Source of the DNA: Pandoraea sp.
GTDB taxonomy: Bacteria > Pseudomonadota > Gammaproteobacteria > Burkholderiales > Burkholderiaceae
Assembly: GCF_004297875.1 (NCBI RefSeq)
Contig: NZ_SCSK01000044.1
Coordinates: forward strand, 18,352-82,351
Direction of reading: 5' to 3'
Length of the DNA: 64,000 nucleotides
Shown here: piece after piece, positions 6,846 to 16,485 of the stretch
Position numbering within the stretch: position 1 is the first letter of the stretch
How the letters are laid out: the number at the start of each line of letters is the position of its first letter
Program-made: the position numbers and the translations under genes
The notes under the pieces: generated by a model
Databases searched by the model: none
Told to the model about the DNA's origin: nothing
Seen by the model: the letters and a program-made list of their open reading frames with translations, nothing else

Positions 6846-9800
6846 ATGAAACGCATGTTGTTCAATGCCACGCAGCAGGAAGAGTTGCGCGTGGCCATCG
6901 TCGATGGCCAGAAACTCATCGACATCGATATCGAGACCGCGGGTCGCGAGCAACGAAAAGGTAATATTTACAAGGGCGTCATCACCCGCATCGAGCCCTC
7001 TCTCGAAGCCTGTTTCGTCAACTACGGCGAAGATCGCCACGGTTTTCTCCCCTTCAAGGAAGTTGCCCGCGCTTTTTTCCGTGACGGCGCCGATGTTCGC
7101 AACGCCCGCATCCAGGACGCTCTCTCGGAAGGCCAGGAAATCATCGTTCAGGTCGAGAAGGAAGAGCGCGGCAACAAGGGAGCGGCGCTTACCACATTCA
7201 TCTCGCTGGCCGGGCGCTATTTGGTCCTGATGCCCAATAACCCCCGCGGTGGCGGCGTATCGCGCCGCATCGAGGGAGAAGATCGCCAGGAATTGCGCGA
7301 GACCATGGCGCAGCTCGAGTTGCCCGAAGGCATGAGCATCATCGCGCGCACCGCCGGGATCGGCCGCGCCGCCGAAGAATTGCAGTGGGACTTGAATTAC
7401 CTGATGCAGTTGTGGCGCGCGATCGAAGAGGCCGCCAACAGCAACCGCGCACCTCTGCTGATCTACCTCGAATCCAGCCTGGTCATCCGTGCCATCCGCG
7501 ATTATTTCCAGCCGGATATCGGCGAGATCCTGATCGACACCGAAGACATCCACGAGCAGGCCCGCGCTTTCATGAGCGTGGTCATGCCAGACAACCTGAA
7601 TCGCGTCAAACGCTATCGCGACGACGTTCCGCTCTTCTCGCGGTTTCAGATCGAACATCAAATCGAAACCGCCTATTCCCGTCAGGTTCCCCTGCCATCG
7701 GGCGGTGCGATCGTCATCGACCATACCGAAGCGTTGGTGTCGATCGACGTCAACTCGGCACGTTCGACCAAGGGCGCGGACATCGAGGAAACGGCGCTGC
7801 GCACCAACCTCGAAGCCGCCGACGAAGTCGCGCGCCAATTGCGACTGCGCGATCTCGGCGGCCTGATCGTGATCGATTTCATTGACATGGAGTCGACCAA
7901 GGCGCAGCGCGAAGTCGAGCAGCGCGTCAAGGATGCGCTCAAGCACGACCGCGCCCGCGTCCAGATGGGCAAAATTTCCCGATTCGGTCTGATGGAGCTG
8001 TCGCGCCAACGACTGCGTCCGTCGCTGTCCGAAGGCACTCACGTGACTTGTCCACGCTGCAACGGCACGGGCCATATTCGCGACACAGAGTCTTCCGCCC
8101 TGCAGGTCCTGCGCATCATCCAGGAAGAGGCGATGAAGGAGAACACCGCGGCCATCCACTGCCAGGTGCCAGTCGAAGTCGCGGCTTTCCTGCTCAACGA
8201 AAAACGCGCCGAGATCAACAAGATCGAAGCACGCTTCAAGGTCGGCGTACTGCTGATCCCCAACAAACACCTCGAGACACCGCATTACAAGCTCGAGCGC
8301 GTGCGCCACGACGATCCCCGCCTGGAAGCCCCGAAAGCCAGCTACATCCTGGCCGAGGATGCCGCGCGCGAGCTCGAGGCCGAAGAGCCGGGCTACAGCA
8401 AGCGCAAGGACGAGGCAAAGCCGCGCCAGGAGGCGGCCGTCAAGGGCATCACTCCAGATCAGCCGGCACCGGTGTCGCAACCGCGCCCGCCACGCACCCC
8501 GGCACCGCTCGAACCCGCCGGTGGCGGCTTCATCGGCTGGGTCAAACGCCTGCTGGGATTCGAGCCTGCCGCCAAGGCGCCAGTCGAGGAAGCTCAGCCG
8601 GCAGCGGCACCGCGCCCGGCCCGGGAACGCCAGGATCGCGCGCCGCAAGGCCGTCATCGCCGCAATAACCGTGGCGAGCAGCCGGGCGGCAATGGCAAGG
8701 ACGCCACACGCCCGCCGCGCGAACCGAGAGAGCCGCGCAGCGAGAATCGCCAGCCGCGCGAGCGCGACGAAAATCGCGGTGCCGCGCCGGCGCAGGAATC
8801 CGCCAACGAAGGCGTACAACGCGAGCAAACCCGCGAGGGTCGCGGCCGCCGGCCGGATCGGCGTGAACGCAAGCCGCTGGATACCGAGCAGGAGCAACGG
8901 CCGCGTCAACCCGCACAAGCGCCTGTCAGTGAGCCTGAGGTGGAAGCAATAGTGGCGGCGCCGGCGCCAATTATCGACGAGGCGTCGGAAGCCGCAGGAG
9001 AAGAGCGCCGCCGCCGTCGTCGCGGCCGCCGCGGCGGCCGCCGTGAGCGGGAACCCGGTGAACAGACTGGCGCTGTTCCCAATACCGATCTGGCCGCCGA
9101 AACCGCGGCCCCGGTGGCGGCACCGACCGCGGTCGATGAAGTGCCTGCCCAAACGGTGACACCGACACCGGTCGCGCATGCGCCGGCAGAGGTTGTCGAC
9201 GAGGCTGCGGCAGTCGCTGCCGTCGTCGCGCCGGCGGTCGCCGCCGTTGCGAGCGAGCCCATCCCGCCGACACCCGCTGCCGCAGAGACGTCGCCGGCTG
9301 AGGCAGTTACGGCGGCGCCCGCCGCCGAGGCGATCGTTGCGACCCCGGAAGCCGCGGCCGACCGACAACCGATCGAAACCGCACCGACGCCGGCAAGCGT
9401 CGAGGCGGCTCCGGCCATCGCCCCGCATGCGCTCGCGCCGCTGCCCGCCGAACAAGCAGCACCCCAACCGGTGGAAACTGTCGCACCGCTGCCCGCGACC
9501 CAAGCACTGCCGACCGAAGCCGAGGTAGCACCGGAGATGCCGGCCGCCCCCGCGGCGCCGAGCGAGGTAGCCGAGGCGCTTGCCCCTGCGCAACCGCCGG
9601 TCGAGGCGTCAGCGGTCGCTGCGCCGACCGCCAGCGTCGCACCGCGGGGATCGGTCTCGCGCGACGCGCTGGAATCCACGCTCGCCGCTGCCGGTCTGGT
9701 GTGGGTCCACACCGATGTGGAAAAGCAGCGCCAGGCACAGGAAGCCATGGCGAAAATCGTTGTTCCGCCCCGTGCGCCGCGCGAGCGCAAGCCGTTGCCG

Positions 9801-9890
9801 CCGCAGGTCGAAGGTCCGATGATCCAGGTCGAAACGCAATCGGCAGCCACCTCGGCACCGGTGGCAACGACGGGCTCAACCCACATCTGA
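6846..9890 (+). CDS. rne: Ribonuclease E
   Basis: A 1014-residue endoribonuclease E, the core of mRNA decay and rRNA/tRNA processing, anchored at the inner membrane. The N-terminal S1 domain (about 35-120) is followed by the DNase-I-like catalytic region with SIDVNS (Asp301) and VIDFIDME (Asp344), the magnesium ligands, and the zinc link TCPRCNGTG (Cys402, Cys405). After about residue 530 the protein becomes a disordered scaffold: first Arg/Pro-rich with [15 protein letters not shown] patches likely to bind RNA, then a long Ala/Pro/Val/Glu-rich stretch, then a conserved-looking C-terminal block (about 935-985). I chose [10 protein letters not shown] at 6846, the universal start, over an upstream ATG at 6789. 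A strong terminator follows. Confidence 0.97.
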   Translation: MKRMLFNATQQEELRVAIVDGQKLIDIDIETAGREQRKGNIYKGVITRIEPSLEACFVNYGEDRHGFLPFKEVARAFFRDGADVRNARIQDALSEGQEIIVQVEKEERGNKGAALTTFISLAGRYLVLMPNNPRGGGVSRRIEGEDRQELRETMAQLELPEGMSIIARTAGIGRAAEELQWDLNYLMQLWRAIEEAANSNRAPLLIYLESSLVIRAIRDYFQPDIGEILIDTEDIHEQARAFMSVVMPDNLNRVKRYRDDVPLFSRFQIEHQIETAYSRQVPLPSGGAIVIDHTEALVSIDVNSARSTKGADIEETALRTNLEAADEVARQLRLRDLGGLIVIDFIDMESTKAQREVEQRVKDALKHDRARVQMGKISRFGLMELSRQRLRPSLSEGTHVTCPRCNGTGHIRDTESSALQVLRIIQEEAMKENTAAIHCQVPVEVAAFLLNEKRAEINKIEARFKVGVLLIPNKHLETPHYKLERVRHDDPRLEAPKASYILAEDAARELEAEEPGYSKRKDEAKPRQEAAVKGITPDQPAPVSQPRPPRTPAPLEPAGGGFIGWVKRLLGFEPAAKAPVEEAQPAAAPRPARERQDRAPQGRHRRNNRGEQPGGNGKDATRPPREPREPRSENRQPRERDENRGAAPAQESANEGVQREQTREGRGRRPDRRERKPLDTEQEQRPRQPAQAPVSEPEVEAIVAAPAPIIDEASEAAGEERRRRRRGRRGGRREREPGEQTGAVPNTDLAAETAAPVAAPTAVDEVPAQTVTPTPVAHAPAEVVDEAAAVAAVVAPAVAAVASEPIPPTPAAAETSPAEAVTAAPAAEAIVATPEAAADRQPIETAPTPASVEAAPAIAPHALAPLPAEQAAPQPVETVAPLPATQALPTEAEVAPEMPAAPAAPSEVAEALAPAQPPVEASAVAAPTASVAPRGSVSRDALESTLAAAGLVWVHTDVEKQRQAQEAMAKIVVPPRAPRERKPLPPQVEGPMIQVETQSAATSAPVATTGSTHI

Positions 9891-9911
9891 CCGACTGAGC
9901 GATCGCATGAC

Positions 9912-9938
9912 CAGGGGGCGCAAGCCCCCTGTTTTTTT
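9912..9938 (+). terminator. Rho-independent terminator of rne
   Basis: CAGGGGGC (9912-9919), loop GCAA, GCCCCCTG (9924-9931), then seven T. A textbook intrinsic terminator 21 nt after the rne stop codon. Confidence 0.92.
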
Positions 9939-10031
9939 GTTTTGGCGTCGCCGGGCACGTCCACCAAAGGGTTATGGCGCCCCATGCAGCGTATTCCATT
10001 AGAATGGAACGGAAATGTTGCATTCGCAGCC

Positions 10032-11147
10032 ATGACAGAAAAAACGATCCTCCTGACCGACCTGCGCTACCCAACACACGTGCCGGTCATCCCCAAGCAA
10101 CTTCTGCCCGCCAACGGGCGGTTGGTCGACACCTTGGCGCGTCCGCTGCATGACCTGCGTATTTCCGTGACGGATCGCTGCAATTTCCGCTGCGTCTACT
10201 GTATGCCCAAAGACGTGTTTGGCAAGGACTACCCCTTTTTGCCGCACTCTTCGCTACTGAGTTTCGAGGAAATCGAACGGCTCGCCCGATTGTTCATCGC
10301 GCACGGGGTCGAAAAGATCCGCTTGACCGGCGGAGAGCCGCTGCTGCGCAAGAACGTCGAGAAGCTCATCGAAATGCTGGCTGGCCTGCGCACCCGCACC
10401 GGCCAGCCGCTCGACTTGACACTGACGACCAACGGCGCGCTGCTGGCCCGCAAAGCGCAAAGCCTGAAGGATGCCGGGCTGCGCCGTGTCACGGTCAGCC
10501 TCGACGGCATGGACGACGCCATTTTCCGGCGCATGAACGATGTCGACTTTCCGGTCGCCGATGTGCTCGACGGCATCGAGATCGCCCGGCAAGTTGGCCT
10601 CGGCCCGATCAAGGTCAACATGGTCGTCAAGCGCGGCACCAATGATCGCGAGATTGTGCCGATGGCACGCCATTTCCACGGCAGCGACATCATCGTGCGC
10701 TTCATAGAATTCATGGATGTCGGCACGTCCAACGGCTGGCGCATGGACGAAGTCCTGCCGTCGAGCGAGGTCATCGAGCGCATTCACGCCGAATTGCCGC
10801 TTGTTGCGCTGGAGCCGAACTATCCTGGCGAAACCGCGCAGCGCTGGCGCTACGCAGATGGCGGCGGAGAAATCGGCGTGATTTCCAGTGTCACGCGCGC
10901 GTTTTGCAGCACCTGCACGCGCGCACGGCTGTCCACCGAAGGCAAGCTCTATCTTTGCCTGTTCGCCGACAGCGGATTCGATCTTCGCACATTGCTGCGC
11001 AGCGGCCACAGCGACGAAGAGATCGCCGCCGCCATCGGGCACATATGGCACGGGCGCGCCGATCGCTATTCGGCGCAACGCGCGAGCCGCACCGGCCCGA
11101 CGTCCCCTCCCCGGGACAAGGTCGAGATGTCCTACATCGGTGGATAG
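10032..11147 (+). CDS. moaA: GTP 3',8-cyclase MoaA
   Basis: A 371-residue radical SAM enzyme that, with MoaC, turns GTP into cyclic pyranopterin monophosphate, the first step of molybdenum cofactor synthesis. The SAM-binding [4Fe-4S] cluster ligands are Cys50, Cys54 and Cys57 in [12 protein letters not shown]; the C-terminal cluster ligands are Cys292, Cys295 and Cys309. TGGEPLL is the SAM GGE motif, and the protein ends in the conserved double glycine (SYIGG) needed for activity. The ATG at 10032 was chosen over an upstream in-frame ATG at 9942, which lies directly behind the rne terminator. It begins a moaA-mobA-moeA series. Confidence 0.96.
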   Translation: MTEKTILLTDLRYPTHVPVIPKQLLPANGRLVDTLARPLHDLRISVTDRCNFRCVYCMPKDVFGKDYPFLPHSSLLSFEEIERLARLFIAHGVEKIRLTGGEPLLRKNVEKLIEMLAGLRTRTGQPLDLTLTTNGALLARKAQSLKDAGLRRVTVSLDGMDDAIFRRMNDVDFPVADVLDGIEIARQVGLGPIKVNMVVKRGTNDREIVPMARHFHGSDIIVRFIEFMDVGTSNGWRMDEVLPSSEVIERIHAELPLVALEPNYPGETAQRWRYADGGGEIGVISSVTRAFCSTCTRARLSTEGKLYLCLFADSGFDLRTLLRSGHSDEEIAAAIGHIWHGRADRYSAQRASRTGPTSPPRDKVEMSYIGG

Positions 11148-11233
11148 CAGATTGCCGCCGGGCCGCCAATGCAATGAGCCGGGCGGCGCGTCCCTGAACG
11201 CCCGGCCGCCTGCCAATTGACAGGGGCACCGAC

Positions 11234-11851
11234 ATGGCGCCACGTTCCGGAATCCCCGTGCCGAACGCGATAACCGGCCTGATCCTCGCCGGCGGGCGCG
11301 GCGCCCGCATGGGCGGCGCCGACAAAGGATTGCAGGCGTTGCGCGGCATGCCCCTGGTGACGCATGTCATGCGGCGGCTGTCGCCGCAGGTGGCGACCCT
11401 GTTGATCAGCGCCAATCGCAATCTGGAGCGGTACCGCGCGCTCAGCGCGACCGTGGTTTGCGACGATCTCCCCGATTTTGCCGGACCGCTGGCCGGCATA
11501 CTTGCCGGGCTAAGGGCGGCGACCACGGAATTCGTCGTCACCGCGCCGTGCGATTCACCTTTGCTGCCGACCGACCTTGTGGCGCGCCTGGCCGCAGGAT
11601 TGCAGGATCGGCCAGGGGCCGAAGTGGCGGTCGCCGTCACCCCGCATGCCGGTCAATGGCGCGTGCAGCCGGCGTTCATGATGGTCCCGCGCACGCTGGC
11701 CGACGACCTGGCAGACTATTTGGGCGCCGGAGAGCGAAAAATACAAACGTGGTTAGCACGCCACACCATCGCACAAGTTCCTTTTGACGATGAGCGCCCG
11801 TTTTACAATATCAACACGCTAGAAGAGCTCAACGATATCGAGCGGCGCTAA
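11234..11851 (+). CDS. mobA: Molybdenum cofactor guanylyltransferase MobA
   Basis: A 205-residue nucleotidyltransferase that joins GMP to molybdopterin to give the MGD form of the cofactor. The Rossmann-like N-terminus carries the signature LILAGGRGARMGGADKG, and DDLPDFAGPLAGILAGL and APCDSPLLP are the following conserved blocks. It ends with YNINTLEEL, also typical. It lies between moaA and moeA on the same strand, so the host probably makes bis-MGD enzymes. Confidence 0.95.
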   Translation: MAPRSGIPVPNAITGLILAGGRGARMGGADKGLQALRGMPLVTHVMRRLSPQVATLLISANRNLERYRALSATVVCDDLPDFAGPLAGILAGLRAATTEFVVTAPCDSPLLPTDLVARLAAGLQDRPGAEVAVAVTPHAGQWRVQPAFMMVPRTLADDLADYLGAGERKIQTWLARHTIAQVPFDDERPFYNINTLEELNDIERR

Positions 11852-11938
11852 GCCGGCTCGCCGCCCATATGCCGCTCGCACCGGTGCCGACGGCCCGTTC
11901 CGCTTCCTGCGGCTTGTTCTGGATAGCGCCCCATTTGC

Positions 11939-13213
11939 ATGAACACACTGAATACCGTCATCGGTTGCATGTCCGACTACGACCCCGAGGCCCTCGCTGT
12001 CGAACAGGCTCGGCACATCATTCGCGAGTGCGTCGTCCCGGTCAATGGCGTGCAGTATGTTGCCGTACGCACCGCGCTCGACCGCGTCCTGGCCAACGAC
12101 CTTATCTCCCCGATCAATGTCCCCGCCAATGACAACTCGGCCATGGATGGCTATGCCTTCGACAGCTCAGCCCTCGGTGGCGGCTCGCCGCGGCTTGAGG
12201 TCGTTGGAACCGCGCTGGCCGGGCGCCCGTACATCGGGACGGTGACGGCCGGCCAATGCGTGCGCATCATGACCGGTGCGTTGATGCCGTCCGGCTGCGA
12301 TACGGTGATTCCCCAGGAATTGGTTGATGCGGACGATACTTACGTGCGTTTCGCCCCCGATGCCGTGCGCGCGGGCCAGCATCGTCGCCGCGCCGGCGAG
12401 GACCTGGCCGCCGGCAAGCCGGCGCTGCGCGCCGGCAAATGGCTGCGCCCCGCCGACCTGGGCTTGATCGCATCGCTGGGGATCGTCGAAGTCCCGGTAT
12501 TTCGCCGTGTGCGAGTCGCATTTTTCTCCACCGGCGACGAACTGCGTTCGGCGGGTCAGATGCTCGACCCGGGCTGCGTCTATGACAGCAACCGCTATAC
12601 CCTGTTCGGCATGCTGCATCGCCTCGGCGCCGACGTCCTCGATCTGGGCGTCGTGCGGGACGACCCCGTCGCGCTGGAGGCCGCCTTTCGTCATGCCTGC
12701 GAAAATGCCGATATCGTCATCACCTCAGGCGGTGTCTCGGTGGGCGACGCCGATTTCACCAAACCGATGATGGCCCGCCTCGGCGAAGTCGCCTTCTGGA
12801 AAGTCGCGATGCGCCCCGGCCGGCCGCTGGCGTTTGGCCGCCTTGCCAGTGCCGGACACGACGCACTGCTGTTCGGCCTGCCCGGCAATCCGGTGGCCGT
12901 CATGGCGACGTTCTATCTTTTCGTCAGGGACGCGCTGCTCGCGACGATGGGCGCCAATTCCCAGGCCCTTCCGCTGATGCGGGCACGCAGCGCGGGGGCC
13001 ATCGCCAAGCGTCCGGGTCGGACTGAATTCCTGCGCGGCATTGTCAGCTCCGGCTCGGCCGGCCCGGTCGAAGTGTCGGTCACCGGCGCGCAAGGCTCGG
13101 GCATGCTGCATTCGATGAGCGAGGCCAATTGCTTCGTCGTGCTGCCTCACGCCCAAGGCAACGTTGCCGCCGGCGACGAAGTCGATATTCTGCTTTTCGA
13201 GGGACTGATCTGA
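11939..13213 (+). CDS. moeA: Molybdopterin molybdenumtransferase MoeA
   Basis: A 424-residue MoeA that inserts molybdate into adenylylated molybdopterin. Visible motifs include NDNSAMDGYAF, TGALMPSGCDTVIPQE, FSTGDEL, the MPT-binding TSGGVSVGDADF and GLPGNPVAVMATF. Domain IV closes the protein. The frame can also begin at the ATG at 11969 (MSDYDPEALAVEQAR), which resembles common annotated starts, so the first ten residues are uncertain. It is the third gene of the molybdenum cofactor cluster. Confidence 0.95.
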   Translation: MNTLNTVIGCMSDYDPEALAVEQARHIIRECVVPVNGVQYVAVRTALDRVLANDLISPINVPANDNSAMDGYAFDSSALGGGSPRLEVVGTALAGRPYIGTVTAGQCVRIMTGALMPSGCDTVIPQELVDADDTYVRFAPDAVRAGQHRRRAGEDLAAGKPALRAGKWLRPADLGLIASLGIVEVPVFRRVRVAFFSTGDELRSAGQMLDPGCVYDSNRYTLFGMLHRLGADVLDLGVVRDDPVALEAAFRHACENADIVITSGGVSVGDADFTKPMMARLGEVAFWKVAMRPGRPLAFGRLASAGHDALLFGLPGNPVAVMATFYLFVRDALLATMGANSQALPLMRARSAGAIAKRPGRTEFLRGIVSSGSAGPVEVSVTGAQGSGMLHSMSEANCFVVLPHAQGNVAAGDEVDILLFEGLI

Positions 13214-13247
13214 CCAAACGCTACAACGCCAAATCGAAAAACAACCC

Positions 13248-13526
13248 ATGAAAAAACAAATCTCCTATATCGCGCCCGTACAGACGTCGAAAGCGCTTGT
13301 GCTGATCTACCTCACCTTCAGCGTTCCAATCGTTCTTATTGCCTTGTTGGCCGCCTTCATACGCTACGGGGAACTGCCCGGATTCGCCGTCTTCTCGGCC
13401 CTGTTGCTCAACGCGGTCATCGGTTTCGCCCTGCTCTGGATCGCTTGCCACGCCTACAATTGGGTGGCCGCACGGTTCGGGGGCATCGAAATCGTCCTGA
13501 CCGATATCGCCGAAGAAAGCCGATGA
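13248..13526 (+). CDS. Small two-TM membrane protein, DUF3566-like
   Basis: A 92-residue protein with two clear hydrophobic segments (about 15-40 and 46-70). The C-terminal pattern AYNWVAARFGGIEIVLTD resembles the YN...GGIE..L.D tail of the DUF3566 membrane domain known from actinobacterial gyrase-adjacent proteins; that resemblance is from memory and untested. The function is unknown. Its stop overlaps the next start (ATGA at 13523-13526), so it is translated together with the GNAT enzyme and probably belongs with the moeA transcript (34-nt gap). Confidence 0.75.
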   Translation: MKKQISYIAPVQTSKALVLIYLTFSVPIVLIALLAAFIRYGELPGFAVFSALLLNAVIGFALLWIACHAYNWVAARFGGIEIVLTDIAEESR

Positions 13527-14026
13527 TGGCCCACTTGCGACCGGCTCGACCCGGCGACGTCGCGGCGATTCATTCGCTGGTGCGCGAGCTGGCAGCCTAT
13601 GAGCGACTGACCGACATGCTCGTGGCGACCGAAGATGATCTGCGCGATGCGTTATTCGGGCCGCAGCCGGTCATTGAATGCCTGCTGGCGGAAATCAGTG
13701 AGGAAGTGGTCGGCTACGCGCTCTTTTTCCATAACTACTCGACCTTCCTGGGCCGGCGCGGCCTGTACCTCGAGGACGTCTACGTCAAACCGTCGGCACG
13801 CGGCCATGGCCTCGGACAGGCCCTGCTGCACGCACTGGCGCGCCTTGCCGTGCAACGCAACTGCGGCCGCTTCGAGTGGACGGTGCTCGACTGGAATCGG
13901 CCGGCGATCGATTTTTACGAAGCCCAGGGCGCCGACGTATTGCCCGAGTGGCGCGTGGTACGTATGACCGGCGAAGCGCTGCAACGCTTTGCAGCGTCCG
14001 TTCCCAAGCATCAACTGCTCGGATAG
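13523..14026 (+). CDS. GNAT family N-acetyltransferase
   Basis: A 167-residue acetyltransferase of the GCN5-related fold. The acetyl-CoA binding motif A appears as VKPSARGHGLGQALL, with LEDVYV in front of it and WNRPAIDFYEAQGA (motif B) after it. The arrangement is close to diamine/spermidine N-acetyltransferase-like members, but the substrate is not determinable. I set the start at the ATG that overlaps the preceding stop; a longer upstream frame only reads through the membrane-protein gene. Confidence 0.88.
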   Translation: MMAHLRPARPGDVAAIHSLVRELAAYERLTDMLVATEDDLRDALFGPQPVIECLLAEISEEVVGYALFFHNYSTFLGRRGLYLEDVYVKPSARGHGLGQALLHALARLAVQRNCGRFEWTVLDWNRPAIDFYEAQGADVLPEWRVVRMTGEALQRFAASVPKHQLLG

Positions 14027-14044
14027 CGCCTTTGGCAGACGTCG

Positions 14045-15487
14045 TCAATCTTCTTCGATCGTCACGTCGCCGCCCAACAGGGCAATCGCCTCGTCACCGG
14101 ACAGCGCCTCGACGGTCTTGAGTTTGCGCGCCATCTGGCGGGTTCGCACCTCGGCCTGATCGATCGAACGGGTGACGGTCTCCAGTTGAGATTTGGTTCG
14201 CGCCAGTACATCGCCAAACTTGCCAAACTCGGTCTTGACGGCGCCCAGCACTTGCCAGACCTCGCTCGAGCGTCGCTCGATCGCAAGCGTGCGAAATCCC
14301 ATTTGCAGGCTGTTGAGCAGCGCCGTGAGCGTGGTCGGTCCGGCCACGCTCACGCGGAAATCACGCTGCAGCGCATCGCTCAATCCGGGACGCCGAAGCA
14401 CCTCGGCGTACAAGCCTTCGGTGGGCAGAAACAGCAGGGCGAAGTCGGTCGTGTGCGGCGGCGAGAGATATTTCTCTGAAATCGTGCGCGCCTCCTGGCG
14501 AATCCGATTCTCGAGCGCCTTGGCGGCTTCCTCGACCGCACCGGGATCGGCACGCTCCTGCGCATCGATCAGCCGCTCGTAGTCTTCACGCGGAAATTTC
14601 GCGTCGATCGGCAGCCATACCGGCTCGCCCGTATCCCCGTCCCGCCCCGGCAGCGCGATCGCGAATTCGACGCGATCGCTGCTCCTGGGCACCGTTGCGA
14701 CGTTCTTTTGGTACTGGTCGGCCGTCAGCAGTTGTTCGAGCAGTGCCTCGAGCTGCACTTCGCCCCAGGTGCCGCGGGTCTTGACGTTGGTCAGCACCCG
14801 CTTGAGATCGCCCACGCCGGCGGCCAGCGTTTGCATTTCGCCCAGGCCGCGGTGCACCTGCTCGAGACGGTCCGACACGAGCTTGAACGACTCGCCCAGG
14901 CGCTGCTCCAGGGTGGCGTGCAGCTTCTCGTCGACGGTGCGGCGCATCTCCTCGAGCTTGGCGGCATTCTGGGTCTCGATATCCTTGAGCTTCTGCTCCA
15001 GCGTGGCCCGAATCTCAACCAGCCGCCGTTCGTTGCTCTCGGTCAGTTGCGTCAGTTGTTGTTGCTGCGCCTCGCCGAAGCGCCGCAATGCCGCGCCCTG
15101 CTCCTCGCGCATCTGCTGGCCTTGCTGCATCAGGCTTTGCCGTACCGCTTCGAGTTGCGCGGCATTGCTCTCGGTGAGCTTGGCGAGCTGCTGGGCAAAT
15201 CCGTCGATCTGATTGTTCTGCACGGTGGCCACGCTCGTCATCTGCGCGGCCAGGGCCTGCTGGAATTGCGACAACTGGGCGCCCTGCTCGGTACGCCCGG
15301 CGCGCGCCGCGTCGCTCAGCTCCTGGCGCAGCGCCCGTTCGCTTCGCTCGCCGGCGCGCAACAGATCCTCGTGCATCGCGCGCAAGCCCTCCGCCCCGTT
15401 TCCGCGTCGTGCCACCAGCATCCCCAGCAACGCCAGACCAAGCAGGATCGCCACCAGCAGTATCGTAGTCACCATCGAATTAGCCAT
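14045..15487 (-). CDS. rmuC: DNA recombination protein RmuC
   Basis: A 480-residue RmuC-family protein, linked to suppression of inversions and DNA recombination. It has an N-terminal membrane anchor (about 4-26), a long Gln/Glu/Ala-rich coiled coil (about 35-220), and the RmuC nuclease-like domain (about 225-425) with RGTWGEVQLEALLEQLL and LLFLPTEGLYAEVL motifs. Length and order match the family. It faces the GNAT gene tail to tail with only 18 nt between and no hairpin. Confidence 0.94.
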   Translation of the reverse strand: MANSMVTTILLVAILLGLALLGMLVARRGNGAEGLRAMHEDLLRAGERSERALRQELSDAARAGRTEQGAQLSQFQQALAAQMTSVATVQNNQIDGFAQQLAKLTESNAAQLEAVRQSLMQQGQQMREEQGAALRRFGEAQQQQLTQLTESNERRLVEIRATLEQKLKDIETQNAAKLEEMRRTVDEKLHATLEQRLGESFKLVSDRLEQVHRGLGEMQTLAAGVGDLKRVLTNVKTRGTWGEVQLEALLEQLLTADQYQKNVATVPRSSDRVEFAIALPGRDGDTGEPVWLPIDAKFPREDYERLIDAQERADPGAVEEAAKALENRIRQEARTISEKYLSPPHTTDFALLFLPTEGLYAEVLRRPGLSDALQRDFRVSVAGPTTLTALLNSLQMGFRTLAIERRSSEVWQVLGAVKTEFGKFGDVLARTKSQLETVTRSIDQAEVRTRQMARKLKTVEALSGDEAIALLGGDVTIEED

Positions 15488-15494
15488 AACGGAA

Positions 15495-16484
15495 TTATTT
15501 CTGTTTGACTTGCGGGTTCAAGAGGCACGGCGGCTTGCCGGCATCCGGTCCAAAACCCAGCGCCGCGATTAGGTTGTCGGCCGCCAGGTCGGCCATGGCA
15601 CGCCGCGTCGCTTCGCTGGCGCTGGCGATGTGCGGCGTGAGCACGACGTTGGGCACCTCCAGCAATGCCGGATGCACGGCCGGCTCTCCTTCGAATACAT
15701 CGAGACCGGCCGCCGCGATGCGCTTGTCGCGCAACGCACGCGCCAGCGCCGCGTCGTCGACGATCCCGCCGCGCGCCAGATTCACGAGCGTGGCGGTCGG
15801 CTTCATCATGGCCAGTTCGGCCTCGCCGATAGTGTGGTGACTGGCCGCCGTATAGGGCAAGACGAGAATCACGTGATCAGCCTGGCGCAACAGCTCTTCC
15901 TTGCCGACGTAGCGAGCCTTGCACGCCTGCTCGATGCTCTCCGGCACCCTCGAGCGGTTGTGGTAGAGCACCTGCATGTCGAAACCCGAAGCGCGCCGGG
16001 CCAACGCCTGCCCGATGCGTCCCATGCCGATGATGCCCAGTGTGGCGCCGTGAATATCGGCCCCCAGAAACATATCGTAGGCCCACTTCCGCCAGTGCCC
16101 CGCGCGCAGCCAGCGCTCGCTCTCGGTGATGCGGCGCGCGGTCGCCATCAGCAGTGCCCAGCCGAAATCCGCAGTGGTCTCGTTGAGTACATCGGGTGTG
16201 TTCGTAGCCATCACGCCCGCAGTGCTCATCGCCGGAATATCGAAATTGTTGTACCCCACCGCCATGTTGCAGGCAGCCCGCAGGTTGGGGGCGCCGGCCA
16301 ATACCTCGGCATCGATACGCTCGCTGGCGGTGGTCATGACACCCTGCTTGTCGTGCAGGCGCGCGACGAGCTCCGCCGGACTCCAGATCTCGTCACGCGG
16401 ATTGCTCTCGACCTCGAAATACTGCGCAAGCCGCTCCACCACCTCGGGGAACACCGCTCGCGCGACCAACACTTTAGGTTTCAC
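15495..16484 (-). CDS. D-2-hydroxyacid dehydrogenase (glyoxylate/hydroxypyruvate reductase type)
   Basis: A 329-residue NAD(P)-dependent D-isomer 2-hydroxyacid dehydrogenase. The Rossmann motif is GMGRIGQALARR, and the catalytic triad is visible as Arg in NLARGG, Glu in DVFEGEP and His in LTPHIAS. The AVGYNNFD and DVLNETTADFGWAL blocks point to the GhrB/GyaR-like glyoxylate or hydroxypyruvate reductases. I chose the GTG at 16484: a GGAG sits 6 nt upstream and the codon follows the antiporter stop by 1 nt, so the two genes are probably coupled. A TTG at 16496 is the alternative. Confidence 0.9.
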   Translation of the reverse strand: MKPKVLVARAVFPEVVERLAQYFEVESNPRDEIWSPAELVARLHDKQGVMTTASERIDAEVLAGAPNLRAACNMAVGYNNFDIPAMSTAGVMATNTPDVLNETTADFGWALLMATARRITESERWLRAGHWRKWAYDMFLGADIHGATLGIIGMGRIGQALARRASGFDMQVLYHNRSRVPESIEQACKARYVGKEELLRQADHVILVLPYTAASHHTIGEAELAMMKPTATLVNLARGGIVDDAALARALRDKRIAAAGLDVFEGEPAVHPALLEVPNVVLTPHIASASEATRRAMADLAADNLIAALGFGPDAGKPPCLLNPQVKQK

Positions 16485-16485
16485 A

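Noticed and set aside
6663..9593. A 976-codon open frame antisense to rne
   Set aside because: It is opposite a certain RNase E gene, has extreme Arg/Gly/Leu composition typical of GC-rich antisense frames, shows no domain, and has no ribosome binding site. It is an effect of GC3 bias and the low-complexity C-terminus.
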